Below are positions 16,286 through 26,159 of a DNA stretch of 64,000 bases, piece after piece. The translations under genes were made by a program, and so were the position numbers. How positions within the stretch are numbered: the first letter of the stretch is position 1; every line of letters begins with the position of its first letter. The stretch comes from Pseudopedobacter sp965218985 (GTDB lineage Bacteria; Bacteroidota; Bacteroidia; Sphingobacteriales; Sphingobacteriaceae): NCBI GenBank assembly GCA_965218985.1, contig CBDCMP010000007.1:868001-932000 (forward strand), read 5' to 3'. The notes beneath the pieces were generated by a model. It worked only from the letters and a program-made list of their open reading frames with translations, searched no databases and was not told the origin of the DNA.

Positions 16286-17290
16286 CTAATGTATGATTCT
16301 CCAAACCATCTCCTTCATCAATTCGCCGGATTGGGTGTTGCCTGTAGCATCCACACCTTTTGATTTCAAATCATACTCACGCAAAATTGAAATCACTTCA
16401 AAAGTCTTTCCCAGGTTATAGCTTCTCGCAGCTAATTCATAATCTTTCAGAAAGTAAGGATTCACCCCTAATTCACGTGCTGCCTGAGATTTATCTGTCA
16501 CATAATGATATTTAAGGATTTTGGTGAAATAGCTGCTTAAATTACCCATGATCAAAACCATCGGATTGGCTTTTGGATTAGCCTCAAAATAATTGATGAT
16601 CTGATTGGCTTTGTAACCGTCTTTCCTTGCCAAAGCATGTTGTAATTCGAACACATTGAATTCTTTGCTGATGCCAATGTTATCCTGTACCGCTCTGGTT
16701 CCAATCTCCTGCCCTTTCTGTACATTCAGCATCAGTTTCTCCAGCTCATTGGCCACCTTGCTCAAATCGTTACCCAAATACTCTCCTAATAATGCTGATG
16801 CTTTAGGATTGATATGACAGCCTTTAGATTTGATGAAATCCTCAATCCATGCCGGAACTTTATGATCATAAATGCTGGCTGATTCGAACACAAGTCCATT
16901 TTTCTCTATGATCTTATAAACCTTTTTACGCTTATCAAACTTACCATATTTATGGGCCAGTACCAGGATGGTGCTGTTTAGTGGCTGTTCGCAATAAGCC
17001 TGAAATTGTTCAGCAGCCTTATCCAGTTTCAATTCCTGCGCTTCTTTCACCAGCACCAGCTGAAAATCGCTCATCATAGGATAACGCTTGGCAGCGTTCA
17101 AAATCGTCATCACATCCGTGTCTTTTCCATACAGGATGGTTTGATTAAAGCCCTTCTCTGCCTCAGAAAGCACATGCTCCTCCATATAATCACTGATCAG
17201 ATCGATGTAATAGCTTTCCTCTCCGTGCAAAAGATAAATGGGTTTCCATTTTTTTGCTTTGATATCCTTAATGAGTTCGGCTGCTGTCAT
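16286..17290 (-). CDS. holA: DNA polymerase III subunit delta
   Basis: HolA is the clamp-loader subunit that opens the beta clamp. The 334-aa protein has the family opening KPIYLLHGEESYYIDLISDYME, then FNQTILYGKD, ILNAAKRYPMMSDFQLVLVKEAQEL and the domain II-III region NDLSKVANELEKLMLN and GISKEFNVFELQHALARKD. Length matches the family. It is transcribed leftward, divergent from the nuclease-like gene at 17361 across 70 bp. Confidence 0.92.
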   Translation of the reverse strand: MTAAELIKDIKAKKWKPIYLLHGEESYYIDLISDYMEEHVLSEAEKGFNQTILYGKDTDVMTILNAAKRYPMMSDFQLVLVKEAQELKLDKAAEQFQAYCEQPLNSTILVLAHKYGKFDKRKKVYKIIEKNGLVFESASIYDHKVPAWIEDFIKSKGCHINPKASALLGEYLGNDLSKVANELEKLMLNVQKGQEIGTRAVQDNIGISKEFNVFELQHALARKDGYKANQIINYFEANPKANPMVLIMGNLSSYFTKILKYHYVTDKSQAARELGVNPYFLKDYELAARSYNLGKTFEVISILREYDLKSKGVDATGNTQSGELMKEMVWRIIH

Positions 17291-17360
17291 GAACAGCTAA
17301 ATTAAATTATATTTCGCTGTTAAATTAGCATGTTGAAAATTCTCCCCTTATTTTTGGCCA

Positions 17361-17822
17361 ATGTTTGAGCCAGTTCCACTAAATCTTCCTCCACATCCTT
17401 TCAAAATCATCAGGAAAGATGAGTCGCTTTATATTTTCGATGAATTAAGGAAAAAGATGCTGGTGCTCACTCCTGAAGAATGGGTAAGACAACATTTCAT
17501 ACAGTTTCTCATCCATCAGCAAAAATATCCCAAATCCCTCATTAAATTGGAAGGAGGCTTAAAACTGCATAAACTTCAGAAACGGACAGACATTTTAATT
17601 TATAATAAAAATGGCAAAGCCGATGTTTTGGTGGAATGCAAAGCTTCCACAGTCAGGATTGATCAGCAGGTTTTTGACCAGGCAGCCAGGTACAATATGA
17701 TCCATCAGGTAAAACACTTGGTGGTAACCAATGGCTTAGATCATTATTTTTGTGAAATGGATTATGAAAATCAATCCTATTGTTTCTCTCCTGATTGTCC
17801 TTCTTACCAAGAAGAACGCTGA
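17361..17822 (+). CDS. Type I restriction R-subunit N-terminal domain protein (HSDR_N_2-like)
   Basis: The 153-aa protein is a stand-alone PD-(D/E)XK-like domain: KRTDILIYNKNGKADVLVECKAS carries the D...ExK pattern, preceded by EEWVRQHFIQFLI and followed by FDQAARYNMIHQVKHLVVTNG. It resembles the N-terminal endonuclease domain of HsdR but has no helicase. Single-domain versions like this one are widespread next to housekeeping genes in Bacteroidota, so a restriction role is not implied. Nothing around it encodes a methylase or specificity subunit. Confidence 0.82.
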   Translation: MFEPVPLNLPPHPFKIIRKDESLYIFDELRKKMLVLTPEEWVRQHFIQFLIHQQKYPKSLIKLEGGLKLHKLQKRTDILIYNKNGKADVLVECKASTVRIDQQVFDQAARYNMIHQVKHLVVTNGLDHYFCEMDYENQSYCFSPDCPSYQEER

Positions 17823-17942
17823 AATTCAAGAACTGCGTATTTTAAAAAACTCAGAAATTTATTTAAGCCAAAAAATAAATTAGAACCTTTTAAGAAACGC
17901 TTGCGTAAAAGCAGATAACCTCAAAACAAAACTGTAAAAAAA

Positions 17943-18404
17943 ATGAAACAAAGTATTTACATTAAGTGTGAACACTGCTTGTTATCGAAACAGCTCATGT
18001 TCGCTATGATCATGGCTGCAGCACCGCTGGCAGGCATTTCTTATCTTCTAAATCACTATTTAATCATCAGTGAATTTAATTCTTACCTTCTTTATTTCGC
18101 CAGTTTAATGATGGCCATATTCAGCCTTTACCAACTTCAAAAAGTTAAGGAAGCAGAATATATTTATTTAACTGAGAAAGAGATCTGGTTTAAGGAAAAA
18201 AATCAGAACCAAACCATCTGTTTAAAATTTGAAGGATTGGATTATTTTGAGACCCGGTTTTCGGAAATTGTGTTCTGTACCAAAGAAGAGGAACGGATGG
18301 TGATGGCATTAAATAGTATTGGAGATGAGAAAAAGCGTTGGGAGATAAAAGAATTTTTAAAAGGGCATCTCACACAAATGAGAGATAGCAGGTTGGTTTA
18401 TTAA
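17943..18404 (+). CDS. Hypothetical membrane protein (153 aa)
   Basis: Two transmembrane helices lie in the first half (about 20-40, FAMIMAAAPLAGISYLL, and 48-65, LLYFASLMMAIFSLY), after a short basic start MKQSIYIKCEHCLLSKQ. The second half is soluble and resembles a small beta-rich domain (EAEYIYLTEKEIWFKEKN, GLDYFETRFSEIVFC), possibly PH-like. No family is recognised. A terminator-like hairpin follows at 18445. Confidence 0.6.
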   Translation: MKQSIYIKCEHCLLSKQLMFAMIMAAAPLAGISYLLNHYLIISEFNSYLLYFASLMMAIFSLYQLQKVKEAEYIYLTEKEIWFKEKNQNQTICLKFEGLDYFETRFSEIVFCTKEEERMVMALNSIGDEKKRWEIKEFLKGHLTQMRDSRLVY

Positions 18405-18444
18405 CAACCGCATAAGAAATGTTGTTTGGTTTAAGTTTTAGTGC

Positions 18445-18486
18445 AAATAGCCCTCTCTTCCTGAAAAGTTTAGAGGCTATTTTTTT
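18445..18486. terminator. Bidirectional terminator-like hairpin
   Basis: AAATAGCC (18445-18452) pairs with GGCTATTT (18475-18482), with further pairing inside and a T-run on the plus strand. It separates two convergent genes and touches the stop codon of the leftward one. Confidence 0.6.
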
Positions 18487-19136
18487 CATCGAAGTTCGAT
18501 CCTCATCTCTTTTAAATTAATTTTTTCCGTATCCACACCCGGTAAATCACTGCTGAATACCTTATCGCCCACCAATTGATCTGCTGAGATCCCAGCACCG
18601 TCCAAAACTCCTGAAAAACATGGATACTGATTTTCCATCACTCCTTTATTAAATCCAGAGATCGTTCCGCCGTAATCCCAACCGAAACCGTAAAAACTAA
18701 TTGCTGCATGGTTTAAATTGACCAATTCTTTCAATGTTGCCCCAATCTTAATTCCATTTGATAAATGGTAAGGAGAATTTGGTTGAGAGACCACAATCAG
18801 TTTTGGTATGCCTACATCATTCCAGTGCACCTGAAATTCATCATCCTTTCCGGCATTTACCGTGGTGATCATCTCCTCAAACATCCCTTCTTTAAAGAAA
18901 GAATCACGCTTTAAAGCCATTTCGCCAAACTTCATTTTCAAAGCTTTCTCTCCGTCATTTCTATCCACTTTCCCAAAGGTTTTGCAGGTAATGAGATAGT
19001 TATCCTTTTCTGCTGTTTGATTCACGGTAGTGGAATCAACCGTGGATTGCTGCCGTCTCTGATTGTTATTGCAGGAATAGAAAGCCGTGAGAATTAGAAT
19101 GGGTATTGCCAGGGTTGCTTTTTTAAAATGAGCCAT
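18486..19136 (-). CDS. Hypothetical lipoprotein (216 aa)
   Basis: The ATG at 19136 gives MAHFKKATLAIPILILTAFYSC, a clean lipoprotein signal with the lipid-modified Cys at 22 and a purine-rich AGAGAGAGG just upstream. An earlier ATG at 19175 would add 13 residues before the signal and is less likely. After a Gln/Ser/Thr linker, the domain reads DNYLITCKTFGKVDRNDGEKALKMKFGE, then VHWNDVGIPKLIVVSQPNSPYHL, ISFYGFGWDYGGTISGF and INLKEMRIELR. I do not recognise the family. It probably sits on the periplasmic face of a membrane. It follows valS. Confidence 0.7.
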   Translation of the reverse strand: MAHFKKATLAIPILILTAFYSCNNNQRRQQSTVDSTTVNQTAEKDNYLITCKTFGKVDRNDGEKALKMKFGEMALKRDSFFKEGMFEEMITTVNAGKDDEFQVHWNDVGIPKLIVVSQPNSPYHLSNGIKIGATLKELVNLNHAAISFYGFGWDYGGTISGFNKGVMENQYPCFSGVLDGAGISADQLVGDKVFSSDLPGVDTEKINLKEMRIELR

Positions 19137-19187
19137 TGCCTCTCTCTTTTGATTCCTCAAAAAAGAAACAATCATTGAACCAAAAAA

Positions 19188-21896
19188 TCACAAAGCTTTC
19201 ATGCTTTCTTCCAATATCCCAATTTTTGCCTCTGCATCAGCTTTTTTGTTTTGTTCATTAGCCACAATCTCTGGTTTGGCATGCTGTACAAAACGATCGT
19301 TAGAAAGTTTGGCATTCACAGATTTTAAGAACCCTTTCAAATATTCAATATCTTTTTTGATACGTTCCTTTTCGGCTTCGGTGTCGATATTTCCTGCCAA
19401 AGGGAGGAAGAATTCATCACGACCTGCCATGAAAGCGGCGGCTCCCGCAATCTTTTCGTTTATAAAATTAAGTTCGGAGATGTTCGCCAGTTTGGAGATG
19501 ATATGCTGGTATTCCTTAAAATCAGTAGCTGAACTGATTTTCGCAGACAGGGTGAGTGCTTCTTTTGGTGAGATCTGTTTGCTGTTTCTTACATTCCTCA
19601 CTTCAGAGATGATTTGCTTTACCAGCTCCATATCTTTTATCATTCTTTCATCGTGGCGATGGATGACAGGAAGCTGGGCCACGATGCAGCTATCCTTAGC
19701 CGTTCGCTTACCGAAAACCTCATCATGCCACAATTCCTCGGTTAAGAAAGGCATGAAAGGATGTAAGATCTTTAGAATATTCTGAAAGAAATTGATGGTG
19801 GCTTTGTAAGTGGAAGCATCTATAGGTTGCTGGTAAGCTGGTTTTACCATTTCCAGGTACCAGGCACAGAAATCATCCCAAACCAGTTTATAGGTGTCCA
19901 TTAAAGCTGCTGACAACCTATACTGACTAAAATTATGGTCGATCTGATTCATCGCCTCACTAAAAGCTCCGTCAAACCAGGCGATGGCAGTTTCATTTGG
20001 ATTGGGCAAACTTTCGTCCACCTCCCAGCCCCTCACTAAACGGAAGGCGTTCCAAATCTTATTGGCGAAATTTCTTCCCTGCTCACAATGGCTTTCATCA
20101 AACATCAAATCGTTGCCTGCTGGTGAGCTTAACAGCATACCAACCCTTACCCCGTCGGCACCGTATTTATCTATGAGATCTAAAGGATCAGGAGAGTTTC
20201 CTAATGATTTAGACATTTTACGTCCTAATTTATCTCTTACAATCCCGGTGAGATAAACATTTTTAAAAGGAGCCTTCCCCCTGAATTCATGACCGGCCAT
20301 GATCATCCGGGCCACCCAGAAGAATAAAATCTCCGGAGCAGTCACCAAATCATTGGTGGGATAATAATATTGCAGATCTGCATTACCTTCACTTTCCGGA
20401 TTCCCAAAAACTGTGGGGTCGAAAACTGAAATCGGCCAAAGCCAGGAAGAGAACCAAGTGTCGACTACGTCCTCATCTTGTTTTAAATCCTCTGATTTTA
20501 GATTTACGAATTCAGATTTTAGATTTTTAAATTGAGAGATTGCTTCTTCAGCGGTTTTAGCAACCACCACTTCTCCGTTTGGAGCGTACCATGCGGGAAT
20601 CTGCTGTCCCCACCATAACTGCCGGGAGATACACCAATCCTTCACATGCTCCATCCAGTGACGGTAGGTATTGATGAATTTATCTGGAATCAGCTTCACG
20701 TCTCCATTGTTCACGTATTCCAAAGCTGGACCAGCCATCTCCGCCATATTGCAAAACCACTGCATCGACAGTTTAGGCTCAATGGCAGCATCGGTCCTTT
20801 CAGAAAAACCAACCTGAGATTTATAATCTTCCACCTTCTCTAAATTGCCAGATTCCTCCAGCATTTTAGCTATCTTTTTTCTCGCTATGAATCTATCTTC
20901 TCCAATTAGGATTTTGGCCTTTTCGTTTAAAGTTCCGTTATCATTTAAAATATCAATAACTGGTAAATGATGTTTTTGGCCTAATTCATAATCATTCAAA
21001 TCATGAGCTGGAGTCACTTTTAAACATCCTGTACCAAAATCCATCGTCACGTATTCATCTTCAATCACCGGAATTTCACGATTTATCAGTGGAACCAAAA
21101 CTTTCTTCCCCTTCAAATGCTGATATCTTTCATCATTAGGATTGATACAGACCGCAGCATCCGCCATGATGGTTTCGGGACGAGTGGTGGCGATAACTAA
21201 GTATGGAGTATGGGGATTTGTGTATGATGGAGATTTGCCACTGTTGCTTAAACCATTTCGTTCTTGTCGCTTAGTTTGAGGATTCAAAAAATACTTGATA
21301 TAGTACAATTTCTGGTTCACTTCCTTACGAATCACTTCCTCATCGGAGACAGCGGTCAATCCCCTAGGATCCCAATTTACCATCCTGATGCCGCGGTAAA
21401 TCAATCCTTTTTGATGCAAATGTATAAAGGTGTCAACCACTGCTTCTGATAAAGCTGGATCCATGGTGAAAGCGGTGCGGCTCCAGTCGCAGGAGGCCCC
21501 TAGCTTTTTAAGCTGCTCTAAAATGATTCCACCATATTTATTTTTCCATTCGTGGGCATGATCTAAAAATTCGGCTCTGCTCAAATCCTTTTTGTCTATC
21601 CCTTTGTCCTTCAGCATGGCCACTACCTTTGCTTCAGTGGCTATGGAAGCATGATCAGTCCCTGGAACCCAGCAGGCATTTTTACCTTTCATTCTCGCCC
21701 TGCGCACCAAAACATCCTGAATCGTGTTGTTCAGCATGTGTCCCATGTGCAAAACACCCGTAACATTTGGTGGCGGAATCACGATGGTGTAGGGTTCCCT
21801 TTCATCCGGAACTGACTTAAAGAAGTCATTCGCTAACCAAAACTGGTACCATTTATCTTCAAATTCTTTAGGACTATAGGTCTTCGCAATGCTCAT
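19188..21896 (-). CDS. valS: Valine--tRNA ligase
   Basis: ValRS charges tRNA-Val. Class I signatures are present: PPPNVTGVLHMGHMLNNT (HIGH-like HMGH) and GRKMSKSLGNSPDP (KMSKS), the editing-domain TTRPETIMADAAV, and a C-terminal coiled-coil arm. With the ATG at 21896 (MSIAKTYSPKEFEDKWY) it is 902 aa; a TTG 27 bp upstream is less likely. Two stretches look inserted relative to usual ValRS: around 21,195-21,300, within the editing domain (NPQTKRQERNGLSNSGKSP), and around 20,470-20,545, with the internal echo KNLKSEFVNLKSEDLK. The frame is intact, so the enzyme is probably functional. This is essential housekeeping. Confidence 0.97.
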   Translation of the reverse strand: MSIAKTYSPKEFEDKWYQFWLANDFFKSVPDEREPYTIVIPPPNVTGVLHMGHMLNNTIQDVLVRRARMKGKNACWVPGTDHASIATEAKVVAMLKDKGIDKKDLSRAEFLDHAHEWKNKYGGIILEQLKKLGASCDWSRTAFTMDPALSEAVVDTFIHLHQKGLIYRGIRMVNWDPRGLTAVSDEEVIRKEVNQKLYYIKYFLNPQTKRQERNGLSNSGKSPSYTNPHTPYLVIATTRPETIMADAAVCINPNDERYQHLKGKKVLVPLINREIPVIEDEYVTMDFGTGCLKVTPAHDLNDYELGQKHHLPVIDILNDNGTLNEKAKILIGEDRFIARKKIAKMLEESGNLEKVEDYKSQVGFSERTDAAIEPKLSMQWFCNMAEMAGPALEYVNNGDVKLIPDKFINTYRHWMEHVKDWCISRQLWWGQQIPAWYAPNGEVVVAKTAEEAISQFKNLKSEFVNLKSEDLKQDEDVVDTWFSSWLWPISVFDPTVFGNPESEGNADLQYYYPTNDLVTAPEILFFWVARMIMAGHEFRGKAPFKNVYLTGIVRDKLGRKMSKSLGNSPDPLDLIDKYGADGVRVGMLLSSPAGNDLMFDESHCEQGRNFANKIWNAFRLVRGWEVDESLPNPNETAIAWFDGAFSEAMNQIDHNFSQYRLSAALMDTYKLVWDDFCAWYLEMVKPAYQQPIDASTYKATINFFQNILKILHPFMPFLTEELWHDEVFGKRTAKDSCIVAQLPVIHRHDERMIKDMELVKQIISEVRNVRNSKQISPKEALTLSAKISSATDFKEYQHIISKLANISELNFINEKIAGAAAFMAGRDEFFLPLAGNIDTEAEKERIKKDIEYLKGFLKSVNAKLSNDRFVQHAKPEIVANEQNKKADAEAKIGILEESMKAL

Positions 21897-21967
21897 AAAC
21901 ACAAAAAATATTTTGGAATGCAAAAATAGCGTTTAGCGACGAAAATTGAGCAGCTTAAAAGCATTCT

Positions 21968-22612
21968 CTATGGAGATTTAAAGAATTTAAAAGATTGGAG
22001 ATTTTTGAAATGCCCGTTAGCGATGATTCTTCTCTCTGTCTCCTGAATACTTTTCATGGAAGGCATGATCTTTTTAAAATGTTCAATCATTACCTCCTGG
22101 CGTTCCTCCTCCGCATTAGTGGCCAATAAATTTAATTTTTGAGATTCACTCAACCCAGAGTAGTGTGCGATTTGGAACGAATAGATCTCGGGTTTAATGA
22201 TTTTTATCTCTTTTCTTTGTGTAAGAAAGGATTGAAATTCTTCATATAAATCTTTCAATTTTTCAAATTGGATGATATTATAGGATGGATCGTCTTCTAT
22301 GACCTCAATCTCGGCACCGGCATAAGATTTATTCGGGAAATTGGGCAATAGCTCATTGATCCCGAACGTGTCTATTCCTTCTGTCACCACGTCCATCTCT
22401 CCACCCTCATAGTTTTTTACCACCTCTACTAACCTTAACCTGGTTCCTATCAGGTGAACCCGATCATTGATGATTGGAGGAATTCCAAATGACGAAATCT
22501 CCGCAGATCTTAAATCATTGAAAAGATCACGATACCGATGCTCAAAAATATGAAGATTCACCAGTTCACCGGGGAAGACAATCAATTGAAGAGGAAAAAT
22601 CGCCAGGTTCAT
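21968..22612 (-). CDS. LON peptidase substrate-binding domain protein
   Basis: The 214-aa protein is the N-terminal domain of Lon without ATPase or protease: NLAIFPLQLIVFPGELVNLHIFEHRYRDLFND, IGTRLRLVEVVKNYEGGEMDVV and GINELLPNFPNKSYAGAEIEVIEDD. The C-terminal helices (LNLLATNAEEERQEVMIEHFKKIMP) match stand-alone LON-domain proteins. The role is unknown, probably protein or peptide binding. The start is ATG 22612; a TTG at 22624 was not used. Confidence 0.88.
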   Translation of the reverse strand: MNLAIFPLQLIVFPGELVNLHIFEHRYRDLFNDLRSAEISSFGIPPIINDRVHLIGTRLRLVEVVKNYEGGEMDVVTEGIDTFGINELLPNFPNKSYAGAEIEVIEDDPSYNIIQFEKLKDLYEEFQSFLTQRKEIKIIKPEIYSFQIAHYSGLSESQKLNLLATNAEEERQEVMIEHFKKIMPSMKSIQETERRIIANGHFKNLQSFKFFKSP

Positions 22613-22834
22613 GAAGTGTAACAATAATTTTATGAGTTTACTGTTTTAGATATATCAACGATTAAAAACATGAAAATTTTGTCTAAAACCAGTATTTTCA
22701 ACCTTTTAAATATAAGGATTCAGTTAAAGTCTCTATATTATTGGTTCAACAGATGATTCTAAGATAGATTAAATTTTAAATTTATCCTGCATTCTATACC
22801 TTTATCTGTTATTTTCTAATACAATTTCTAATAA

Positions 22835-24880
22835 ATGAATATGATGAACCTAAAATTAGCTCCATTGGTGCTGATAAGTGCAAGCCTATTGTCTGCCAAC
22901 TTGTTTGCACAAGACACCACCGCCAGAAAATTCATTGACAGAGCCAATATGGATTTAACCGTTAAGCCTGGTGATGATTTCAACGAATATGCCAATGGGA
23001 ATTGGATAAAGGATAATCCGGTGCCCGCAAAAGAGACCCGTTGGGGAAGTTTCAACGAGTTGAGAGATTTTAATATCAATGCGGTTAAAACGCTGTTGAA
23101 TGATGCCATGAATGATAAAAATGCTGCCCCCAGCTCTTTGGAGAAACGAGTGGGTGATTTTTATAGTGCCGGTATGGATAGTTTGGCCATAGAAAAACTG
23201 GGCTATACTCCTATTAAAGCAGATTTAGCAACTATAAGTGCTATAAAAGATTTAGATGGCGTGCTTAATCAGGTGGCGGTAATGAGAACCCAAGGATTAG
23301 GAGCCCCTGTTTTTGGCTTTTATGTTGGTCAGGATAGTAAAAACCCTGAAATGATGATACCTCAATTGAGCCAGGGAGGAACTTCTTTACCAGACAGGGA
23401 TTATTATCTGAAGGACGATGCCCGCACCAAAAAAATCCAGGAGGCTTACCACAATTACATAGTGAAGCTATTCACGCTTACTGGTACTCCCGCTGCAGAA
23501 GCTGAAAAGAATGCTGAGACGATCTTCAATATCGAGAAAAACTTCGCACAGGCTCAATTGAGCAGGGTGGAGATGAGAAATCCCCAAAAAACTTATAATA
23601 AATTTAGCCTGGTTGATTTAAGCAAAACCACACCAAATATTAATTGGGTGACTTTATTGCCTAAGATGAAAGTGAGTGGGCAGGATTCTATCTTGGTAAA
23701 CAATCCTTCTTTTTTGGTTGCCGCTAATGATCAATTGAAAAGCACTGCTGTTGCCAACTGGAAAACTTATTTAAAATGGAATGTCCTGAAGAGTGCAGCC
23801 CCTTACCTGAGCACCCCTTTTGTGGATGCTAATTTTACTTTTTCACAAGCCCTATCCGGCCAAAAAGTTCAAACACCAAGATGGCAGAGAATGTCTTCTT
23901 TAACTGATGGAACAGTGGGCGAATTATTGGGGCAACTGTATGTAAAAACTTACTTCACACCAGAGGCCAAAGCCCGTATGAAAGAACTGGTAAACAATCT
24001 TTCTAAAGCTTATGAAATACGCATCAGCAAATTAGACTGGATGAGTGACGCCACCAAGCAAAAAGCTTTGGATAAATTACATGCTTTCACTCCAAAGATT
24101 GGTTATCCTGATAAATGGGAGAATTATGATGGCTTGGTTACCAGCAGAGCAACCTTTTATCAAAACGTTAAGAATGCCAGTAAATGGGGTTACAATAAAA
24201 TGGTGAGCCAGTTAGGCAAACCTGTGGACCGGAACAAGTGGGGAATGACCCCTCCAACGGTTAATGCTTACTATAATCCGGTGATGAATGAAATTGTATT
24301 CCCTGCCGGGATTTTACAGTTCCCATTCTTTGATCCTAAAGCTGATGACGCTGTGAATTACGGTGGGATTGGAGCAGTGATTGGCCATGAAATGTCTCAC
24401 GGATTTGATGACCAGGGCAGCCAATATGATAAAGATGGCTCCTTACGTAACTGGTGGACGGATGAAGATTTAGCCAAGTTTAAAGCTAAAACCAATAAAC
24501 TTGCCGATCAATATAGCGGCTATACCGTTCTGGACACTATTCATGTGAATGGAAAATTGACTTTAGGAGAGAACATTGGTGATTTGGGCGGATTGAATGT
24601 GGCCTATGAAGCTTTCAAAATGACACCTCAGGGCCAGTCAAATGAAAAAATAAATGGATTTACCCCAGACCAAAGATTCTTCCTGGCCTGGGCGCAGGTT
24701 TGGAGAAGCAATACGCTGCCTGAAACAGCAGAGCAGTTGATCAAAACCGATCCGCATTCTCCTGGACAGATCAGGGTGATTGGACCAATCGTAAATATGG
24801 ATGCATGGTATGATGCTTTCCATGTACAACCAGGTGATAAATTATATAAAGCTCCGGAAGATCGGATTAAGATTTGGTAG
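22835..24880 (+). CDS. M13 family metallopeptidase (PepO/neprilysin-like), secreted
   Basis: This is a zinc endopeptidase that degrades small peptides outside the cytoplasm. The 681-aa length is normal. A signal peptide (LAPLVLISASLLSANLFAQ) is followed by the M13 N-terminal domain (PGDDFNEYANGNWIKDNP, ETRWGSFNEL). The catalytic region has NAYYNPVMNEIVFPAGILQ, HEMSH at residues 518-522 (GAVIGHEMSHGFDDQG) and the third zinc ligand E579 in GENIGDLGGL. The C-terminal DPHSPGQIRV block is intact. It is a single gene with its own terminator at 24888. Confidence 0.96.
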   Translation: MNMMNLKLAPLVLISASLLSANLFAQDTTARKFIDRANMDLTVKPGDDFNEYANGNWIKDNPVPAKETRWGSFNELRDFNINAVKTLLNDAMNDKNAAPSSLEKRVGDFYSAGMDSLAIEKLGYTPIKADLATISAIKDLDGVLNQVAVMRTQGLGAPVFGFYVGQDSKNPEMMIPQLSQGGTSLPDRDYYLKDDARTKKIQEAYHNYIVKLFTLTGTPAAEAEKNAETIFNIEKNFAQAQLSRVEMRNPQKTYNKFSLVDLSKTTPNINWVTLLPKMKVSGQDSILVNNPSFLVAANDQLKSTAVANWKTYLKWNVLKSAAPYLSTPFVDANFTFSQALSGQKVQTPRWQRMSSLTDGTVGELLGQLYVKTYFTPEAKARMKELVNNLSKAYEIRISKLDWMSDATKQKALDKLHAFTPKIGYPDKWENYDGLVTSRATFYQNVKNASKWGYNKMVSQLGKPVDRNKWGMTPPTVNAYYNPVMNEIVFPAGILQFPFFDPKADDAVNYGGIGAVIGHEMSHGFDDQGSQYDKDGSLRNWWTDEDLAKFKAKTNKLADQYSGYTVLDTIHVNGKLTLGENIGDLGGLNVAYEAFKMTPQGQSNEKINGFTPDQRFFLAWAQVWRSNTLPETAEQLIKTDPHSPGQIRVIGPIVNMDAWYDAFHVQPGDKLYKAPEDRIKIW

Positions 24881-24887
24881 AATTTAA

Positions 24888-24917
24888 AAGCCGGATGCGT
24901 TATCCGGCTTCTTTTTT
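24888..24917 (+). terminator. Intrinsic terminator after M13 peptidase
   Basis: AAGCCGGAT (24888-24896) pairs with ATCCGGCTT (24902-24910), a GC-rich 9-bp stem with a 5-base loop, followed by CTTTTTTG. Confidence 0.88.
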
Positions 24918-25037
24918 GCCCTTATTTTTCAGGGAAAGAGAAAAAACCATGTTGACACTCTTTCAACAACTCATTTGAGAAAAAGCAAGCAGCTTAGCAT
25001 AGGTTTTCTATATTTGAAATTATAAACATTTAAATAC

Positions 25038-26159
25038 ATGGCTAAAAAGAAAGAGCAGAAAGAAGAGCGGATACATAAAGCGGTGGTCAACAAAAAATCG
25101 CTGGCATTTTTTGAGAAATATATCAATAACCCTTCTCCAACAGGTTTTGAATGGGAAGGGCAAAAATTGTGGCTGGATTACATCAAACCCTATGTTGATG
25201 AGCACTATGTAGACAGTTATGGCACAGCAGTGGCAGTCATCAACCCTAACGCCTCTTATAAAGTGGTTATTGAAGCTCATGCTGATGAGATCTCCTGGTT
25301 TGTGAATTATATCACCAGCGATGGGCTGATCTATGTGATCAGGAATGGAGGTTCTGACCACCAGATCGCTCCCTCGAAGCGGGTGAACATTCATACAGAC
25401 CATGGAATTGTAAAAGCGGTGTTTGGCTGGCCAGCCATTCATACCCGTCATGGGGGAGAGAAAGAAGAGGCACCGCAATTAAAGAACATCTTTTTGGATT
25501 GTGGTTGCACTTCTAAAGAAGAGGTGGAGAAATTAGGCATTCATGTGGGTTGTGTGATTACCTATGAAGATGAATTCATGGTGTTGAATGATCGCTATTA
25601 TGTAGGCCGGGCATTAGACAACCGTGCGGGCGGATTCATGATCGCTGAAGTGGCCAGACTACTTCATGAAAACAAACAAAAACTTGATTTCGGATTATAC
25701 ATTGTGAATGCCGTGCAGGAGGAGATCGGTTTGCGTGGGGCGGAGATGATCGCTCACAGGATCAAACCAAATGTAGCCATTATCACTGATGTGACGCATG
25801 ACACCACCACACCCATGATCAACAAAATCACACAGGGAGATTTGGCCTGTGGTAAAGGCCCTGTGGTATCTTACGCTCCCGCTGTCCATAACAACTTGAA
25901 TAAATTATTGATAAAAAGTGCTGAGGATAACCAGATTCCTTTTCAAAGACAGGCCTCCTCACGTTCAACCGGCACAGACACGGATGCTTTCGCCTACTCC
26001 AATGAAGGTGTGGTTTCTGCTTTGATCTCTTTACCCTTACGCTATATGCACACCACTGTGGAGATGATTCATAAAGACGACGTGGACAATGTGATCAACC
26101 TGATTTATCATTCTCTTTTGGCCGTTAAAAAAAACCAAGATTTCAAATACATAAAATAA
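25038..26159 (+). CDS. M42 family metallopeptidase (glutamyl aminopeptidase/endoglucanase-like)
   Basis: The 373-aa cytoplasmic aminopeptidase is of the PepA/YsdC/FrvX family, with two metal ions. Visible residues: EAHADEISWFVNYI (first His/Asp), GRALDNRAGGFMIAE, the catalytic Glu pair in AVQEEIGLRGAEM, TDVTHDTT, and the final His in LPLRYMHTTVEMIH. The start is lysine-rich (AKKKEQKEERIHK), which is an extension. Its stop shares one base with the start of the S9 peptidase gene (TAATG), so the two peptidases form an operon. Confidence 0.92.
   Translation: MAKKKEQKEERIHKAVVNKKSLAFFEKYINNPSPTGFEWEGQKLWLDYIKPYVDEHYVDSYGTAVAVINPNASYKVVIEAHADEISWFVNYITSDGLIYVIRNGGSDHQIAPSKRVNIHTDHGIVKAVFGWPAIHTRHGGEKEEAPQLKNIFLDCGCTSKEEVEKLGIHVGCVITYEDEFMVLNDRYYVGRALDNRAGGFMIAEVARLLHENKQKLDFGLYIVNAVQEEIGLRGAEMIAHRIKPNVAIITDVTHDTTTPMINKITQGDLACGKGPVVSYAPAVHNNLNKLLIKSAEDNQIPFQRQASSRSTGTDTDAFAYSNEGVVSALISLPLRYMHTTVEMIHKDDVDNVINLIYHSLLAVKKNQDFKYIK

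Noticed and set aside
17361..17822. Part of a type I restriction system
   Set aside because: Only the nuclease-like domain is present, without helicase, methylase or specificity genes, and such single-domain proteins are widespread.
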